Source: Ancalomicrobiaceae bacterium S20
GTDB lineage: Bacteria > Pseudomonadota > Alphaproteobacteria > Rhizobiales > Ancalomicrobiaceae
Assembly (NCBI GenBank): GCA_040269895.1
Contig: CP158568.1
Location: forward strand, 2,016,716 to 2,080,715
Length of the DNA stretch: 64,000 nt
Direction: 5' to 3'
Shown: positions 10,266-19,917 of the stretch, piece by piece
How positions within the stretch are numbered: position 1 is the stretch's first letter
How the letters are laid out: each line of letters opens with the position of its first letter
Position numbers and translations under genes: made by a program
Notes under the pieces: generated by a model
What the model saw: the letters and a program-made list of their open reading frames with translations, nothing else
Told to the model about the DNA's origin: nothing
The model's database searches: none

Positions 10266-11894
10266 ATGACCACCCCCGTCGAGCGCCTGGACGGAGACTT
10301 CGACTATATCGTCGTCGGAGCCGGCTCCGCCGGCTGCGTGCTGGCGAACCGGCTCTCCGCCGATCCGACCAAGCGCGTGCTGGTGCTGGAGGCCGGCGGG
10401 CGCGACAACTGGATCTGGTTCCACATCCCGGTCGGCTACCTGTTCGCGATCGGCAATCCGCGCGCTGACTGGCTGTTCGAGACCGAGAAGGAGCCGGGCC
10501 TCAACGGCCGCTCGCTCAAGTATCCGCGCGGCAAGGTGATCGGCGGCTGCTCGGCGATCAACGGCATGATCTCGATGCGCGGTCAGGCGGCCGACTACGA
10601 TCATTGGCGGCAACTGGGGCTCGCCGGCTGGGGCTGGGACGAGGTCCGGCCGATCTTCCGCAAGCTCGACGACCATTTCCTCGGCGACAGCGAGCACCAT
10701 GCGGTCGGCGGTGAGTATCGGGTCGAGAAGGCGCGACTGCACTGGGCCGTGCTCGACGCGGTCGCGGCTGCCGCGCAGGAGATGGGTGTACCCGCGACCG
10801 AGGACTTCAACCGCGGCGACAATACCGGGGTCGGCTATTTCCACGTCAATCAGAAGCGCGGCATCCGCTGGTCGACCGCGCGCGGCTTCCTGAAGCCGGC
10901 GCTGAAGCGGCCGAACCTGAAGCTCGAAACCGGCGTATTGGTCGAGAAGGTCCTGGTCGAGAACGGCCGCGCGACCGGCGTCAGGTTCCGGCGCGATGGC
11001 CGGACCATCGAGGCACGCGCGCGCGGCGAGGTGATCCTGTCGGCCGGCGCGATCGGCTCGATCCAGATCCTGCAACTCTCCGGCATCGGGCCGGGCGAAT
11101 GGCTGGCCGAACACGGGCTTCCGGTCGTGCTCGACAAGCCGGGCGTCGGCCGCAACCTGCAAGACCATCTGCAACAGCGGGCGATCTTCAAAGTCTCGGG
11201 CATCAAGACGCTCAACGAGACCTATCATTCGCTGACCGGCCGGGCGCTGATGGGGCTCGAATATCTGGTGAACCAGAGCGGGCCGATGGCGATGGCGCCG
11301 TCGCAGCTCGGCATCTTCACCAAGTCCTCGCCCGACCACGAGCGCTCGAACATCGAGTTCCACGTCCAGCCGCTGTCGCTCGACAAGTTCGGCGAGCCGC
11401 TGCATCGCTTCCCCGCCATCACGGTCAGCGCCTGCAATCTGCGGCCATCCTCGCGCGGCGTCGTCAAGCTGCGCTCGGCCGACCCGAGCGCCAAGCCGAT
11501 CATCGCGCCGAACTACCTCTCGACCGACGACGACCGCACGGTGGCGGCGGATGCGATCCGGGTGACGCGCCGGCTGATGAAGCAGGCGGCGATGGCGCCC
11601 TATCGGCCGGAAGAGTATCTTCCCGGCCCTACGGTGGGCGACGACGACGCGGCGCTCGCCAAGGCGGCCGGCGACATCGGCACGACGATTTTCCACCCCG
11701 TCGGCACCGCCAAGATGGGCCTCGCCTCCGACCCGATGGCGGTCGTCGACGAGCGTCTGCGCGTGTTCGGCATCGAAGGCCTGCGCGTGATCGACGCCTC
11801 GATCATGCCGACCATCACCTCCGGCAACACCAACACGCCGACGCTCATGATCGCCGACAAGGGCGCGCGGATGGTGCTGGAGGACGCGGGCTGA
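10266..11894 (+). CDS. GMC-family FAD oxidoreductase (choline/alcohol dehydrogenase type)
   Basis: 542 residues, normal for the family. The N-terminal FAD-binding motif DYIVVGAGSAGCVLANRLS starts near residue 12, with the ADP-binding Glu in VLVLEAGG. The GMC signature 1 lies in YPRGKVIGGCSAINGM, and signature 2 in SAGAIGSIQILQLSGIG. The C-terminal catalytic His/Asn region is FHPVGTAKMG and SGNTNTPTLMIADKGA. No signal peptide, so probably cytoplasmic or membrane-associated. The ribosome site is GAGAGGA. It follows the isomerase by 163 bp on the same strand and probably oxidises an alcohol group in the same pathway. Confidence 0.9.
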   Translation: MTTPVERLDGDFDYIVVGAGSAGCVLANRLSADPTKRVLVLEAGGRDNWIWFHIPVGYLFAIGNPRADWLFETEKEPGLNGRSLKYPRGKVIGGCSAINGMISMRGQAADYDHWRQLGLAGWGWDEVRPIFRKLDDHFLGDSEHHAVGGEYRVEKARLHWAVLDAVAAAAQEMGVPATEDFNRGDNTGVGYFHVNQKRGIRWSTARGFLKPALKRPNLKLETGVLVEKVLVENGRATGVRFRRDGRTIEARARGEVILSAGAIGSIQILQLSGIGPGEWLAEHGLPVVLDKPGVGRNLQDHLQQRAIFKVSGIKTLNETYHSLTGRALMGLEYLVNQSGPMAMAPSQLGIFTKSSPDHERSNIEFHVQPLSLDKFGEPLHRFPAITVSACNLRPSSRGVVKLRSADPSAKPIIAPNYLSTDDDRTVAADAIRVTRRLMKQAAMAPYRPEEYLPGPTVGDDDAALAKAAGDIGTTIFHPVGTAKMGLASDPMAVVDERLRVFGIEGLRVIDASIMPTITSGNTNTPTLMIADKGARMVLEDAG

Positions 11895-11933
11895 CGCGCG
11901 AGCAATGACCTCGCCGATCGACCCGCACGAAAC

Positions 11934-11990
11934 GCATATCGTCATTATGCATATATGCAAAAATCGCATATCATCCCTGCATAAAATGCA
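11934..11990. promoter_or_regulatory. AT-rich operator region with spaced palindromes before the CoA-transferase gene
   Basis: In otherwise GC-rich DNA this patch holds a perfect 12-bp palindrome TGCATATATGCA (11948-11959) and a second inverted repeat TGCAT-AAA-ATGCA (11978-11990). Their centres are about 30 bp apart, close to three helical turns. A third, looser pair GCATA/TATGC spans 11934-11950. This is the pattern of a dimeric repressor or activator bound on one face of the DNA. The gene controlled is probably the one starting at 12114. The regulator is not identified. Confidence 0.5.
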
Positions 11991-12113
11991 AAATTCTCCT
12001 TTTTGATGAAGCGCTTAGCTCTTCCGGTCTCCGCGATCTTCTCTTAAATCGGTGTGATCCACCGCAACGGTGCCGCTCGCGTCCTCGAGACGGCCCTTCC
12101 GGAGAGTTTCGCG

Positions 12114-13628
12114 ATGCTGATGTCCGTGCATTCCCGCATTCATTCCCCCGCGCTCGCCGACAAGCTGATGACCGCGGAGGAAGCGGCCGAACTGATCCCG
12201 TCCGGCGCGACGATCGGCATGAGCGGCTTCACGGGCGCCGGCTACCCGAAGGCGGTGCCGCAGGCGCTCGCCAAGCGCATCGAGGCCGAGCATGCGCGCG
12301 GGCGGCCGTTCAAGGTCAGCGTCTGGACCGGCGCCTCGACCGCACCGGAGCTCGACGGCGCGCTCGCCAAGGCCGACGGCATCGAGATGCGCCTGCCCTA
12401 CCAGTCCGATCCGACCTGCCGCGAGCGCATCAACGCCGGCCAGATGGAATATATCGACATCCATCTCTCCCACGTCGCCCAGCACGTCTGGTTCGGCTTT
12501 CTCGGCAAGCTCGACGTGGCGGTGGTCGAGGTGGTCGGCATCCATGCCGACGGCAGCCTGATCCCGTCGACCTCGATCGGCAACAACAAGACCTGGCTCG
12601 ATCAGGCCGACAAGATCATCATCGAGGTCAACACGCGCCAGGATGCCCGGCTCGCCGGCATGCACGACGTCTATTACGGTACGCAGATCCCGCCGCACAG
12701 GAAGCCGATCCCGATCCTGTCGGCCGGCGACCGGATCGGCGAGGCATCGCTGCGCTGCGATCCGTCGAAGGTCATCGCCGTGGTCGAGACCGACGCGCCG
12801 GACCGCAACTCGGCCTTCGCCGCGCCCGACGCGACGTCGGAGGCGATCGCCGGCCACATCATCGACTTCCTCGGCCACGAGGTGAAGAAGGGCCGCCTGC
12901 CGGCCTCGCTGCTGCCGCTGCAGTCCGGCGTCGGCAACGTCGCCAATGCGGTGATGGCGGGCCTGCAGACGAGCCCGTTCGAGGAGATGACCGCCTACAC
13001 CGAGGTGTTGCAGGACGGCATGCTGAACCTGCTGCGCTCCGGCAAGCTCGCCTTCGCCTCGGCGACCGCGCTGTCGCTGAGCCCGGCCGGCAACGAGGCG
13101 TTCGAGCGCGATCTCTCTTTCTACCGCGACCGCATCGTGCTGCGGCCGCAGGAGATCTCCAACCATCCGGAGGTGATCCGCCGCCTCGGCGTGATCGCCA
13201 TGAACGGGCTGATCGAGGCCGACATCTATGGCAACGTCAATTCGACGCACATCGGCGGCACCCGGATCATGAACGGCATCGGCGGCTCGGGCGATTTCGC
13301 CCGCAATGCCTATCTGTCGTTCTTCATGACGCCGTCGACCGCCAAGCACGGCACGATCTCGGCGATCGTGCCGATGGTGACCCATGTCGATCACACCGAG
13401 CACGACGTGCAGGTGATCGTCACCGAACAGGGCCTCGCGGATCTGCGCGGCCTGTCACCGAAGAAGCGCGCGGGCCAGATCATCGCCAATTGCGCGCATC
13501 CGAGCTTCCGCCCGGCGCTCTCGGCCTATTATGACGCGGCGATGCACCGGTCGCCCGGCCTGCACACGCCGCATCTGATGTCGGAAGCCTTCGACTGGAT
13601 CCCGAACTGGAAGGCGGCTCAGGGCTGA
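12114..13628 (+). CDS. Acetyl-CoA hydrolase/transferase family protein (succinate:acetate CoA-transferase type)
   Basis: 504-residue enzyme of the Ach1/AarC/YgfH group, which moves CoA between acetate (or propionate) and succinate. The two-domain class I CoA-transferase pattern is visible: GATIGMSGFTGAGYPKAVP near residue 30, the likely catalytic Glu in YTEVLQDG near 297, a Gly-rich GNVNSTHIGGTRIMNGIGGSGDF segment near 382, and VTEQGLADLRGLSPKKRA near the end. The ATG at 12114 has a GGAGAG site 7 bases before it; an earlier GTG at 12054 lacks support. It may serve acetate uptake or propionate metabolism. Preceded by a palindromic AT-rich control region. Confidence 0.88.
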   Translation: MLMSVHSRIHSPALADKLMTAEEAAELIPSGATIGMSGFTGAGYPKAVPQALAKRIEAEHARGRPFKVSVWTGASTAPELDGALAKADGIEMRLPYQSDPTCRERINAGQMEYIDIHLSHVAQHVWFGFLGKLDVAVVEVVGIHADGSLIPSTSIGNNKTWLDQADKIIIEVNTRQDARLAGMHDVYYGTQIPPHRKPIPILSAGDRIGEASLRCDPSKVIAVVETDAPDRNSAFAAPDATSEAIAGHIIDFLGHEVKKGRLPASLLPLQSGVGNVANAVMAGLQTSPFEEMTAYTEVLQDGMLNLLRSGKLAFASATALSLSPAGNEAFERDLSFYRDRIVLRPQEISNHPEVIRRLGVIAMNGLIEADIYGNVNSTHIGGTRIMNGIGGSGDFARNAYLSFFMTPSTAKHGTISAIVPMVTHVDHTEHDVQVIVTEQGLADLRGLSPKKRAGQIIANCAHPSFRPALSAYYDAAMHRSPGLHTPHLMSEAFDWIPNWKAAQG

Positions 13629-13671
13629 GCCGCCGTCTCCTCTCGGATCGCGCCGTCCGGCGGCGGCTCAG
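13625..13671. terminator. Inverted repeat spanning both stop codons of convergent genes
   Basis: Arms CTGAGCCGCCG (13625-13635) and CGGCGGCTCAG (13661-13671) are perfect 11-bp complements with a 25-base loop. Each arm contains the stop codon of one of the two convergent genes. A bidirectional terminator or transcript-end stabiliser is likely. No T tract is present, so intrinsic termination would be weak. Confidence 0.4.
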
Positions 13672-14963
13672 AAGCCCATCCGCTCGCGGAACTTCTCCCA
13701 GAACAGCCGGCCCTTCACCGCGAAGGGCCAGGCGACATGGCCGAAGATCGGGTCGATCTTCGTGACCGGCAGATCGAGCTCCTCGGCCGTGCCGCCCGCG
13801 GTCCGGCGGGCGAGCATGCGGCCCATGGCGGTCGCCATCGCGACGCCGCGGCCGTTGTAGCCAAGGCCGATGTGAAGGCCCGGCGCCGGCTCGTGCACAT
13901 GCGGCAGGTGATCCCAGGTGATCGCGGTCTGGCCGTTCCACACATGCGTCCAGAGCGCGTTCTCGAGCGCCGGGAACAGGCGCCGCGCATGCGAGACCAA
14001 CCCGCGATAGTCGGAGAAGGTCGCGCTGTCGCGCAGCACGCTGCGGCCGCCCATCAGGAACCGGCCCTGATCGTCGACCCGGTAATAGGCATAGGCCGCC
14101 GACATCTCGTAGAGCACCGGCCGTGTCGGCATGATCGCGGCCGCGATCTCCGCCGGCAGCGGCGCGGTCGCGGCGATCGCCGAGAAGGCCGGCACGATCG
14201 AGCGGCGCAGGCCCGGCCACAGATCGTCGGAATAGCCGTTGGTGGCGATGACGACCCGGTCGGCCGTGACTGTTCCGGTGGCCGTCCGCAGCGTCCAGCC
14301 CGCGCCCGTCTGCGTCAGGCCGAGCACCGCGGTGCGCGTGACGATCCGGGCGCCGGCGGCGAGCGCCGCCTTGGCGAGGCCACGCGCGTAGCCGAGCGGG
14401 TTCACCTGACCGCCGCGCCGATCGTAGGCGCCGAACGAATAGGCATGCGAACCGGTCAGCGCGACCATCTTTTCGGCATCGGCGAGTTCGACCGGCGCAC
14501 CGCGCTCGGCCCACTGCCGCTGATAGGTCCGGATGCCTGCCTCCGAACGCTTCGAGACCGCGGCCCGAATTGTCCCGCCGCGCACCGGCGCGCAGTCGAT
14601 GCCGTGCTTCTGGATCAGCTCGAAGACGAGATCGGGCGCGCTGTCGCCGAGCCGGGCCATGCGCTTGCCGAGATCGGCGCCGAAGCCGCTCTCCAGCTCC
14701 TCGGGCTCCCACTTGAGCCCGGCGTTGACCTGCCCGCCATTGCGTCCCGACGCGCCCCAGCCGATCTCGTTTGCCTCGATGACGATGACGTCAATGCCGG
14801 CTTCCGCCAGATGCAGCGCGGTCGACAGGCCGGTGTAGCCGCCGCCGACGATGGCGACCCGGGTTGTGACATCGCCGGCAAGCGGTGCGGTTTCCGGCGC
14901 CGGCTGGGCGGTCTCGGCATAGAGGGACTTCGGCAGCGGCTTCTGGGGGACGACGACGGACAA
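13668..14963 (-). CDS. FAD-dependent amine oxidoreductase (DAO family, PuuB-like)
   Basis: 431-residue D-amino-acid-oxidase-fold flavoprotein, closest in pattern to gamma-glutamylputrescine oxidoreductases. The dinucleotide-binding motif RVAIVGGGYTGLSTALHLAEAG starts near residue 35, with the ADP-ribose Glu in VIVIEANEIGWGASGRNGGQVNAG. The C-terminal FAD contact GLGYNGRGVAMATAMG lies near 370. It starts with TTG, supported by a GGAG site 8 bases upstream. Two other members of this family occur in the window (47036 and 60366). It is convergent with the CoA-transferase gene and 171 bp downstream of the Nit1C-linked cluster on the same strand; the gap shows no gene. The amine substrate is unknown. 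Confidence 0.85.
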   Translation of the reverse strand: MSVVVPQKPLPKSLYAETAQPAPETAPLAGDVTTRVAIVGGGYTGLSTALHLAEAGIDVIVIEANEIGWGASGRNGGQVNAGLKWEPEELESGFGADLGKRMARLGDSAPDLVFELIQKHGIDCAPVRGGTIRAAVSKRSEAGIRTYQRQWAERGAPVELADAEKMVALTGSHAYSFGAYDRRGGQVNPLGYARGLAKAALAAGARIVTRTAVLGLTQTGAGWTLRTATGTVTADRVVIATNGYSDDLWPGLRRSIVPAFSAIAATAPLPAEIAAAIMPTRPVLYEMSAAYAYYRVDDQGRFLMGGRSVLRDSATFSDYRGLVSHARRLFPALENALWTHVWNGQTAITWDHLPHVHEPAPGLHIGLGYNGRGVAMATAMGRMLARRTAGGTAEELDLPVTKIDPIFGHVAWPFAVKGRLFWEKFRERMGF

Positions 14964-15134
14964 CGGGGCAACTCCGGAGCATGGCGGGGCGGTGGTATCC
15001 CGGCCGGCCCGGACGGGCCAAGGATCGCGATGCCGAGACCAAGCGGCGCGGCCTCACCTCGGCGACGCTGGCGCCGAACAATAGCAAGGCTCACGCCGTC
15101 GAGCCGCGCGCCGGATGCGGGTCCGGCCTGCCTC

Positions 15135-16094
15135 TCAAGCCGCCGTCGCCTTGCGCGTGAAGGCAAGCGCCAGCGCGCCGCCGGTCGCGGCTGCCGCGAG
15201 CCGGGCGCGATGGGTAAATGCGCCCGGACGCCCCGCCGCCCAATCGTCGAGCGTGACGTGCAGATCCTCGCCCGGATCGAGATTGCCGGTGTAGAGCACG
15301 AGGCGGTCCGTAGTCGAAGCCGTGCGCGCCGCGACCGGATCGGCGCGCCATTCGGCGCGATCGAGAAAGGCGACGAAGGACGCGAAGTAAAGGAAACCCG
15401 CGCCGTTGAAGTCGGTCGCCGGACAAGGCGAGAAGATCGCCGGGCCGAACCGCTCGGCCAGGCGCGCGGTGGCGGTCGGCGCTTCGAGATCGCCCGTAGC
15501 GAAGTCGTCCGTAACGACCGGGCGGCCGGCACGATGCTCGCCGGCGATCCGCGCCAGCTCGCTGCCGAACCCGTCTGCCGCGGCGAGCGGCAGGCCCGGC
15601 ACCTCGAAGCGTGCGATCGTGTGATTGCCGCCGCCGGTGCGGTGGACGAAGGTCGAGACGAGTTCGACCTCGCCGGCCGGCGCGCCATCGAGCGCGAGCC
15701 GGTGCAGGCTCGCGATCTGGGTCTTCGACACTCGGCCGACGCGGGAGCGGATCGTCAACCGGCCGTTCTCGACCGCGGCGACGAAGCGCGCGCCGCGGAT
15801 CCTGAGCGCGCAGAAGGCGGCATAGACCGGTTCGCCACGCACGGTGGCGAAGTCCGGCACCGCGCGGCCGGCGGCTTGCGCCAGCATCAGCCAATGGATG
15901 TGGCCGAGTTCCTTGAGCAGCCACTGCTCCGACAGCCCCATCAGCGCCAGATGCGGCATGCCGAGCACGACCGCGGTCTCCATCTCGCCCGTCGCCGGCG
16001 CCGACCCTGCCGACACCGATGCGGAGGCGAGCGCGACGCGGACCTCCTCGGCCGTGGCCGAACCCGGGGCGAAGGATCGGAGCGGCTGGTTCAT
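15135..16094 (-). CDS. LnmK/Pnap_2097-like biosynthetic protein at the end of the Nit1C cluster
   Basis: 319 residues. Segments such as VVLGMPHLALMGLSEQWLLKE and GHIHWLMLAQAAG near residues 43-75 recall the LnmK family, double-hotdog enzymes that include the leinamycin acyltransferase/decarboxylase LnmK. YAAFCALRIRG, FVHRTGGGNHTIARFEVPG and PATDFNGAGFLYFASFVAFLDRAEW also look like a hotdog acyl-binding protein. The gene starts 4 bp after the nitH stop, with a GGAG ribosome site, so it is almost certainly cotranscribed with the Nit1C genes. Such a protein is not one of the canonical nitB-nitH set. The family call rests on remembered motif resemblance; the activity here is unknown. Confidence 0.62.
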   Translation of the reverse strand: MNQPLRSFAPGSATAEEVRVALASASVSAGSAPATGEMETAVVLGMPHLALMGLSEQWLLKELGHIHWLMLAQAAGRAVPDFATVRGEPVYAAFCALRIRGARFVAAVENGRLTIRSRVGRVSKTQIASLHRLALDGAPAGEVELVSTFVHRTGGGNHTIARFEVPGLPLAAADGFGSELARIAGEHRAGRPVVTDDFATGDLEAPTATARLAERFGPAIFSPCPATDFNGAGFLYFASFVAFLDRAEWRADPVAARTASTTDRLVLYTGNLDPGEDLHVTLDDWAAGRPGAFTHRARLAAAATGGALALAFTRKATAA

Positions 16095-16098
16095 GGGC

Positions 16099-17424
16099 TC
16101 ACTCCGCCGCCGAGAGGTTGGTCGCCGCCTGCATGCGCTCGACGATACGATCGGCGATGTGGGCCGCGTCGCGGGCGACGCCGGAGAAGCGGCCCGAGCC
16201 CCAGGTGTGCAGCCACGGCAGGCCGAGGAAATAGACGCCCGGCGTGCCGGTGACGCCGCGATGGTGCTTCGGATGGCCGGCGCCGTTGAAGACCGGCGCG
16301 TCGAGCCAGGAGAAATCCGGCCGGAAGCCGATGCACCAGATGATCGAGCCGATGCCGGCCGCGTCGAGATCGAGCGTCGGCGACGGCGCATCCGGCTGCC
16401 AGACCGGCGTGTAGACCGAGGCCGGCGGGGCCTCGATGCCCTGTTCGGCGATCCACTTGTCGATGGCGGCGTTGATGCCGTTGTAGACGCGGTCGGCCTC
16501 GTCGAGCGCCGCCGTCAACGTGTCCTTGAAGCGCAATACCGCGCCGTCGGCGCCGTCGAGCAGCCCGTAGAGGCGCATGCCCTCGAGCGCGAAGCGGCGC
16601 AGGTCGATATCGCGGCCGCCGTCGCGGCCGGTGACATAGTGGTTGGTGTTGTCGCGCACCCCCTCGCGCAGGGGATGCTTCTCGACCGGCATGTCGTAGT
16701 AGCCCATGTCGTGCAGCCAGGCGACGACGTCGCGGCCCCGGTAGAAGCGTGCGCAGCGCGGCGCATCGCCGACCGCCAGATGCACCTCGCGGCCGGCGAG
16801 ATGCAGATCCTCGGCGATCTGCGCCCCGGACTGGCCCGAGCCGACCACCAGCACGGCGCCGTCCGGCAGCGCCTGCGGATTGCGGTACTGCTCGGAATGG
16901 AGCTGCGCGACATGGCCCGGCAGCCGCTCGGCGAGGCGCGGGATGATCGGCTGGTGATAGCCGCCGGAGGTCACGACGACCTGATCGGCGATGGTGGTGC
17001 CGACTGTGGTCGCGACGACGAAGGCGCCGTCCTCGCGCGGGGTGACGCGCAACACCGCGACCCCCTCGAGAATCGGCGGTGCGACCTTGGCGCGGAAAGC
17101 ATCGAGATAGGCGACGATCTCGTCGCGCTTCATGAAGCCGTGCGGATCCGGGCCGTCGTAAGGATGCCCCGGCAACTGGCACTGCCAGTTCGGCGTCACG
17201 AGGCAGAAATTGTCCCAGCGCTGCGTGCGCCAGGCGTGCATGGCCGTCTCCTTCTCGAACACGACATGATCGATGCCGCGCGTCTTGAGGAAATGGCTGA
17301 TCGACAGACCGGCTTGCCCACCGCCGATCACGGCGACGGAGACGTGCTCGGGGGCGGTCCTGTTGGCCGTGGCGGTCTTGAGGGCCGAGGTCTGGGCAGA
17401 CGACATGGGCGCGATCCTCGTCAT
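16099..17424 (-). CDS. nitH: Nit1C flavin-dependent oxidoreductase (MSMEG_0569 family)
   Basis: 441-residue flavoprotein monooxygenase-like protein. The FAD motif [21 protein letters not shown] lies near residue 30. The NAD(P) motif [17 protein letters not shown] is near 190. The segment [26 protein letters not shown] is characteristic of this Nit1C-restricted family. The C-terminal [24 protein letters not shown] is the second FAD contact. Its start ATG overlaps the nitG stop by four bases. Within the cluster it is the best candidate for an oxidative step on the nitrogen compound handled with the nitrilase; the reaction is not established. Confidence 0.9.
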   Translation of the reverse strand: MTRIAPMSSAQTSALKTATANRTAPEHVSVAVIGGGQAGLSISHFLKTRGIDHVVFEKETAMHAWRTQRWDNFCLVTPNWQCQLPGHPYDGPDPHGFMKRDEIVAYLDAFRAKVAPPILEGVAVLRVTPREDGAFVVATTVGTTIADQVVVTSGGYHQPIIPRLAERLPGHVAQLHSEQYRNPQALPDGAVLVVGSGQSGAQIAEDLHLAGREVHLAVGDAPRCARFYRGRDVVAWLHDMGYYDMPVEKHPLREGVRDNTNHYVTGRDGGRDIDLRRFALEGMRLYGLLDGADGAVLRFKDTLTAALDEADRVYNGINAAIDKWIAEQGIEAPPASVYTPVWQPDAPSPTLDLDAAGIGSIIWCIGFRPDFSWLDAPVFNGAGHPKHHRGVTGTPGVYFLGLPWLHTWGSGRFSGVARDAAHIADRIVERMQAATNLSAAE

Positions 17425-17708
17425 TCTTCGAAGCGGACGACGCCGACACGGGCGTCGGGTGTGGCGCGGAAGCGTTCGGCGGCTGCCTCGATGCGGGCGA
17501 GCTGGCCGAGCGCGAGCGAGCAGGCGTGGCCGTAGCGCGCCTTGACCCGTTCGCTCGCCGTGTGGAGCGCCGTCGAGGCGCGACCGAGGAAATCGTCGAG
17601 CGCGTAGGTCTCGCCGACGGCGAGGTGGTCCTTGACGACCAGGGAGGGCGAGTAGCAGCTCTCGGTGCTGCCATCCGGCCAGCGGACGTGGAAGCGCATC
17701 TCAGGCAA
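17421..17708 (-). CDS. nitG: Nit1C small protein, MSMEG_0570 nitrogen-starvation family
   Basis: 95-residue protein of unknown function found only in Nit1C-type clusters. The family pattern MPEMxFxVRWPDG...CYSPSxVV is visible at the N-terminus and a helical region follows from about residue 35. The TTG start at 17708 overlaps the glycosyltransferase stop and keeps the conserved MPEM beginning; the alternative ATG at 17699 would remove three residues. It overlaps nitH by four bases. No signal peptide or membrane segment. Confidence 0.85.
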   Translation of the reverse strand: MPEMRFHVRWPDGSTESCYSPSLVVKDHLAVGETYALDDFLGRASTALHTASERVKARYGHACSLALGQLARIEAAAERFRATPDARVGVVRFEE

Positions 17709-18911
17709 GGGCGAACTCCGTCGATCGAGTGGCGGCCGGCGCCGGGGCGGCCGATCCGACCGTGGCGGACAGCCGGGCGTAGGCGGGCAGATGGGCTTCG
17801 GCGACGGCCGCCCACGCGTGGCGGGCAGCGACCGCGAAGCCGGCGACGATCAGGGCGCGGCGCCGCCCCGGCGCGAGGCTCGCGGCCATGGCGGCCGCGA
17901 TCGAATGCGGATCGGCCGGTTCGCACCACGCGGCGTCCGCCGGACCGAGATATTCGGTGAAGGGCGCGATGCGCGACGCGATCACCGGCGTGCCGCAGGC
18001 CATCGCCTCGATCACCGCGAGGCCGAAGCCCTCCGCGATCGAGGGAAACAAGAGCGCGTCGGCGGCGCGGTAGAGCGCGGCGACCTCGGGATCCGGCAGC
18101 GGGCCGAGGATGGTGACGGCATCCTCGGGAAGCCCGCTCGCCGCGCGTGCGGCATCGAAGGCAGCGCGATAGGCGCCGTGATCGAGCACGGAGGCGCCGC
18201 CCGCGATGATCCAGCGTGCCCCGGGGTGCTCGGCCCGGAACAGCCGGAACGCTTCGAGCGCGCGCGCACTGTTCTTGCGCGGCTCGATGCCGCCGAGCGA
18301 CACGAAGACGGGACCGCGCCGGGGCCGAGGCGCTCGGCGAGCGTGACGTCCGCCGCATCGGGCTGCGGGCTGAATCGGGAGAGATCGACACCGTTGCCGA
18401 CCACGGTCGTCGCGCGGTCGAAATCCGCGCGGAGACGCGCCTGCCAGTGCCGGCTGACGACGAAGAGTTCGTCCGCGGCCTCGACCGAGCGGCGTTGCAG
18501 GGCCATCAGGCGCGGGTCGTCGAAATCGTCGAGATGGTGCACGGTGCGGGCGAAGCCGGGGATCAGGCCCCTCGCCTTCAGCCGCGCCAGCGCATTGCCG
18601 CCGATGCCGTCGCCGGTGTGCCAGACGTCGAAGTCGCGGGCGTGCGCCGGTTCGAAGTGGCGGACGAAGTCCTCGATCCGCGTCTCGACCACATCGGCGA
18701 GCGAGCCCGTGGCGGCGCTCCCTCGCACGACGACGGTCTCCGAGGCCGTGTCGCGGAAGAAGCCACGCCCGGCGACGCCCGGCGCGTGGACGACGACGCG
18801 GTGCCCGAGCGCCGTCAGCGCCTCGCCGAGTTGCAGCGCATGGACCACGCCGCCGCGCGGGTTGGTCGAGTGGGTCAAGAGCGCGATACGCAGGCGGAAG
18901 CGGCGGCTCAT
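17701..18911 (-). CDS. Nit1C-associated glycosyltransferase, MSMEG_0565 family (one-base frameshift)
   Basis: GT-B (GT4-type) glycosyltransferase. The N-terminal part reads RIALLTHSTNPRGGVVHALQ, WHTGDGIGGN and VVGNGVDLSRFSPQ. The C-terminal nucleotide-sugar domain reads FVSLGGIEPRKNSARALEAF and AEGFGLAVIEAMACGTPVIAS. These two halves lie in different frames. The change falls at a GGGG run at 18321-18324; one more base there gives a 403-residue protein reading ...ERLGPRRGPVFVSLGG across the joint. The gene overlaps nitF (ATGA) at its start. A sequencing error is the simplest reading, but a true null allele is not excluded. The acceptor is unknown. Confidence 0.8.
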
Positions 18912-19917
18912 GGCGTAGCCTCCGACAGAGGTTCGACAGCCGCGAAGCCGGGCGGCGCGCAGCCGAGCAGTTCCGTACGGCCGAGATCGACGATGACTTC
19001 GCGCGCCGTGCCCTGCCGGATCGCGACCTCGTGGCCGGGTTCGATCGCACCGATATCCGCGGCGGCGATGTCTCGGCCGGCGAACAGCGCCAGCACCGCG
19101 CCGACGGTCTCCGGCCGGACCGCGATCAGATAGCCGTAGCTCGGGAAACTCTGGAACCAGCGCGCGAGCGGCACGCCGGGCGGGGCCGGCACGGCTTCGA
19201 TATCGATGGTCACGCCGACGCCCGAGCATTCCGCCAGCATCGCGGCGGTGCCGACGATGCCGGCCTGGCTGATGTCCTTGGCGGCCATGGCGAGACCCGT
19301 CTCGGCGATCAGCGGCAGGAGTTCGAGGTCGCCGCGCAGGCGTGCGGGCGGAGCGGTCGTCGCGGCCTCCCAGTTGGAGAACGGCTCGCGATAGCGGCCG
19401 CGCAGGTCGACCGCCATGACGAGCCGGTCGCCGGGGCGCGCGTCGAAGCTGGTCAGCAGCGCCTTGGCCTTGCCGAGGATCGCGACCGCGAGCTGCGATT
19501 GGCCGGTCGCGAGGTTGGAATGACCGCCGACGATGGGCACGCCGAAGGCATCCGCGGCTGCCCGCATGCCGGCGAGCACCGGCTCGGCCGCCGCCTCGCC
19601 GGCCGCCCACAGCGCATCGACCACCGCGACGGGCCGACCGCCCATCGCGGCGACGTCGGAGATGTTGACCATCACCCCGCACCAGCCGGCGAACCACGGA
19701 TCGCCGGCGACGAACTCGTTCATGAAGCCTTCGATGGCGAACAGGCTGTAGCCGTCGCCATGGGGATCGCCGCGCAATCGTCGCCGACCGGCACCGTGTC
19801 TCGGCCCGCGAGCCCGAGCCGGCGCGCGACCCGGCCGATATCGGCCTTGGCGGCGAGGCCACGGGCGGCGCGGAGCGCGGCGGCGAGATCGGCGAGGACG
19901 GGCGGGGCTTGCGTCAT
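18908..19917 (-). CDS. nitF: Nit1C AIR-synthase-like protein, Sll0787 family (one-base frameshift)
   Basis: PurM/SelD/HypE-fold ATP-dependent protein. The first 50 or so residues (MTQAPPVLADLAAALRAARG...VPVGDDCAAIP) carry the Asp-rich ATP/Mg motif GDDCA. The remainder (GDGYSLFAIEGFMNEFV, VMVNISDVAAMGGRP, VGGHSNL, KDISQAGIVGTAAML) is in another frame. The break is at a GGGG run at 19762-19765; one extra base restores a 336-residue protein of the expected layout. ATGA overlaps link it to nitE upstream and the glycosyltransferase downstream. It presumably activates a carboxyl or amide-type group with ATP. Confidence 0.85.

Noticed and set aside
13737-16253. Plus-strand frame of 838 codons opposite the FAD oxidoreductase and the LnmK-like gene
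   Set aside because: Low-complexity antisense shadow typical of high-GC DNA; both minus-strand genes have full family motifs.
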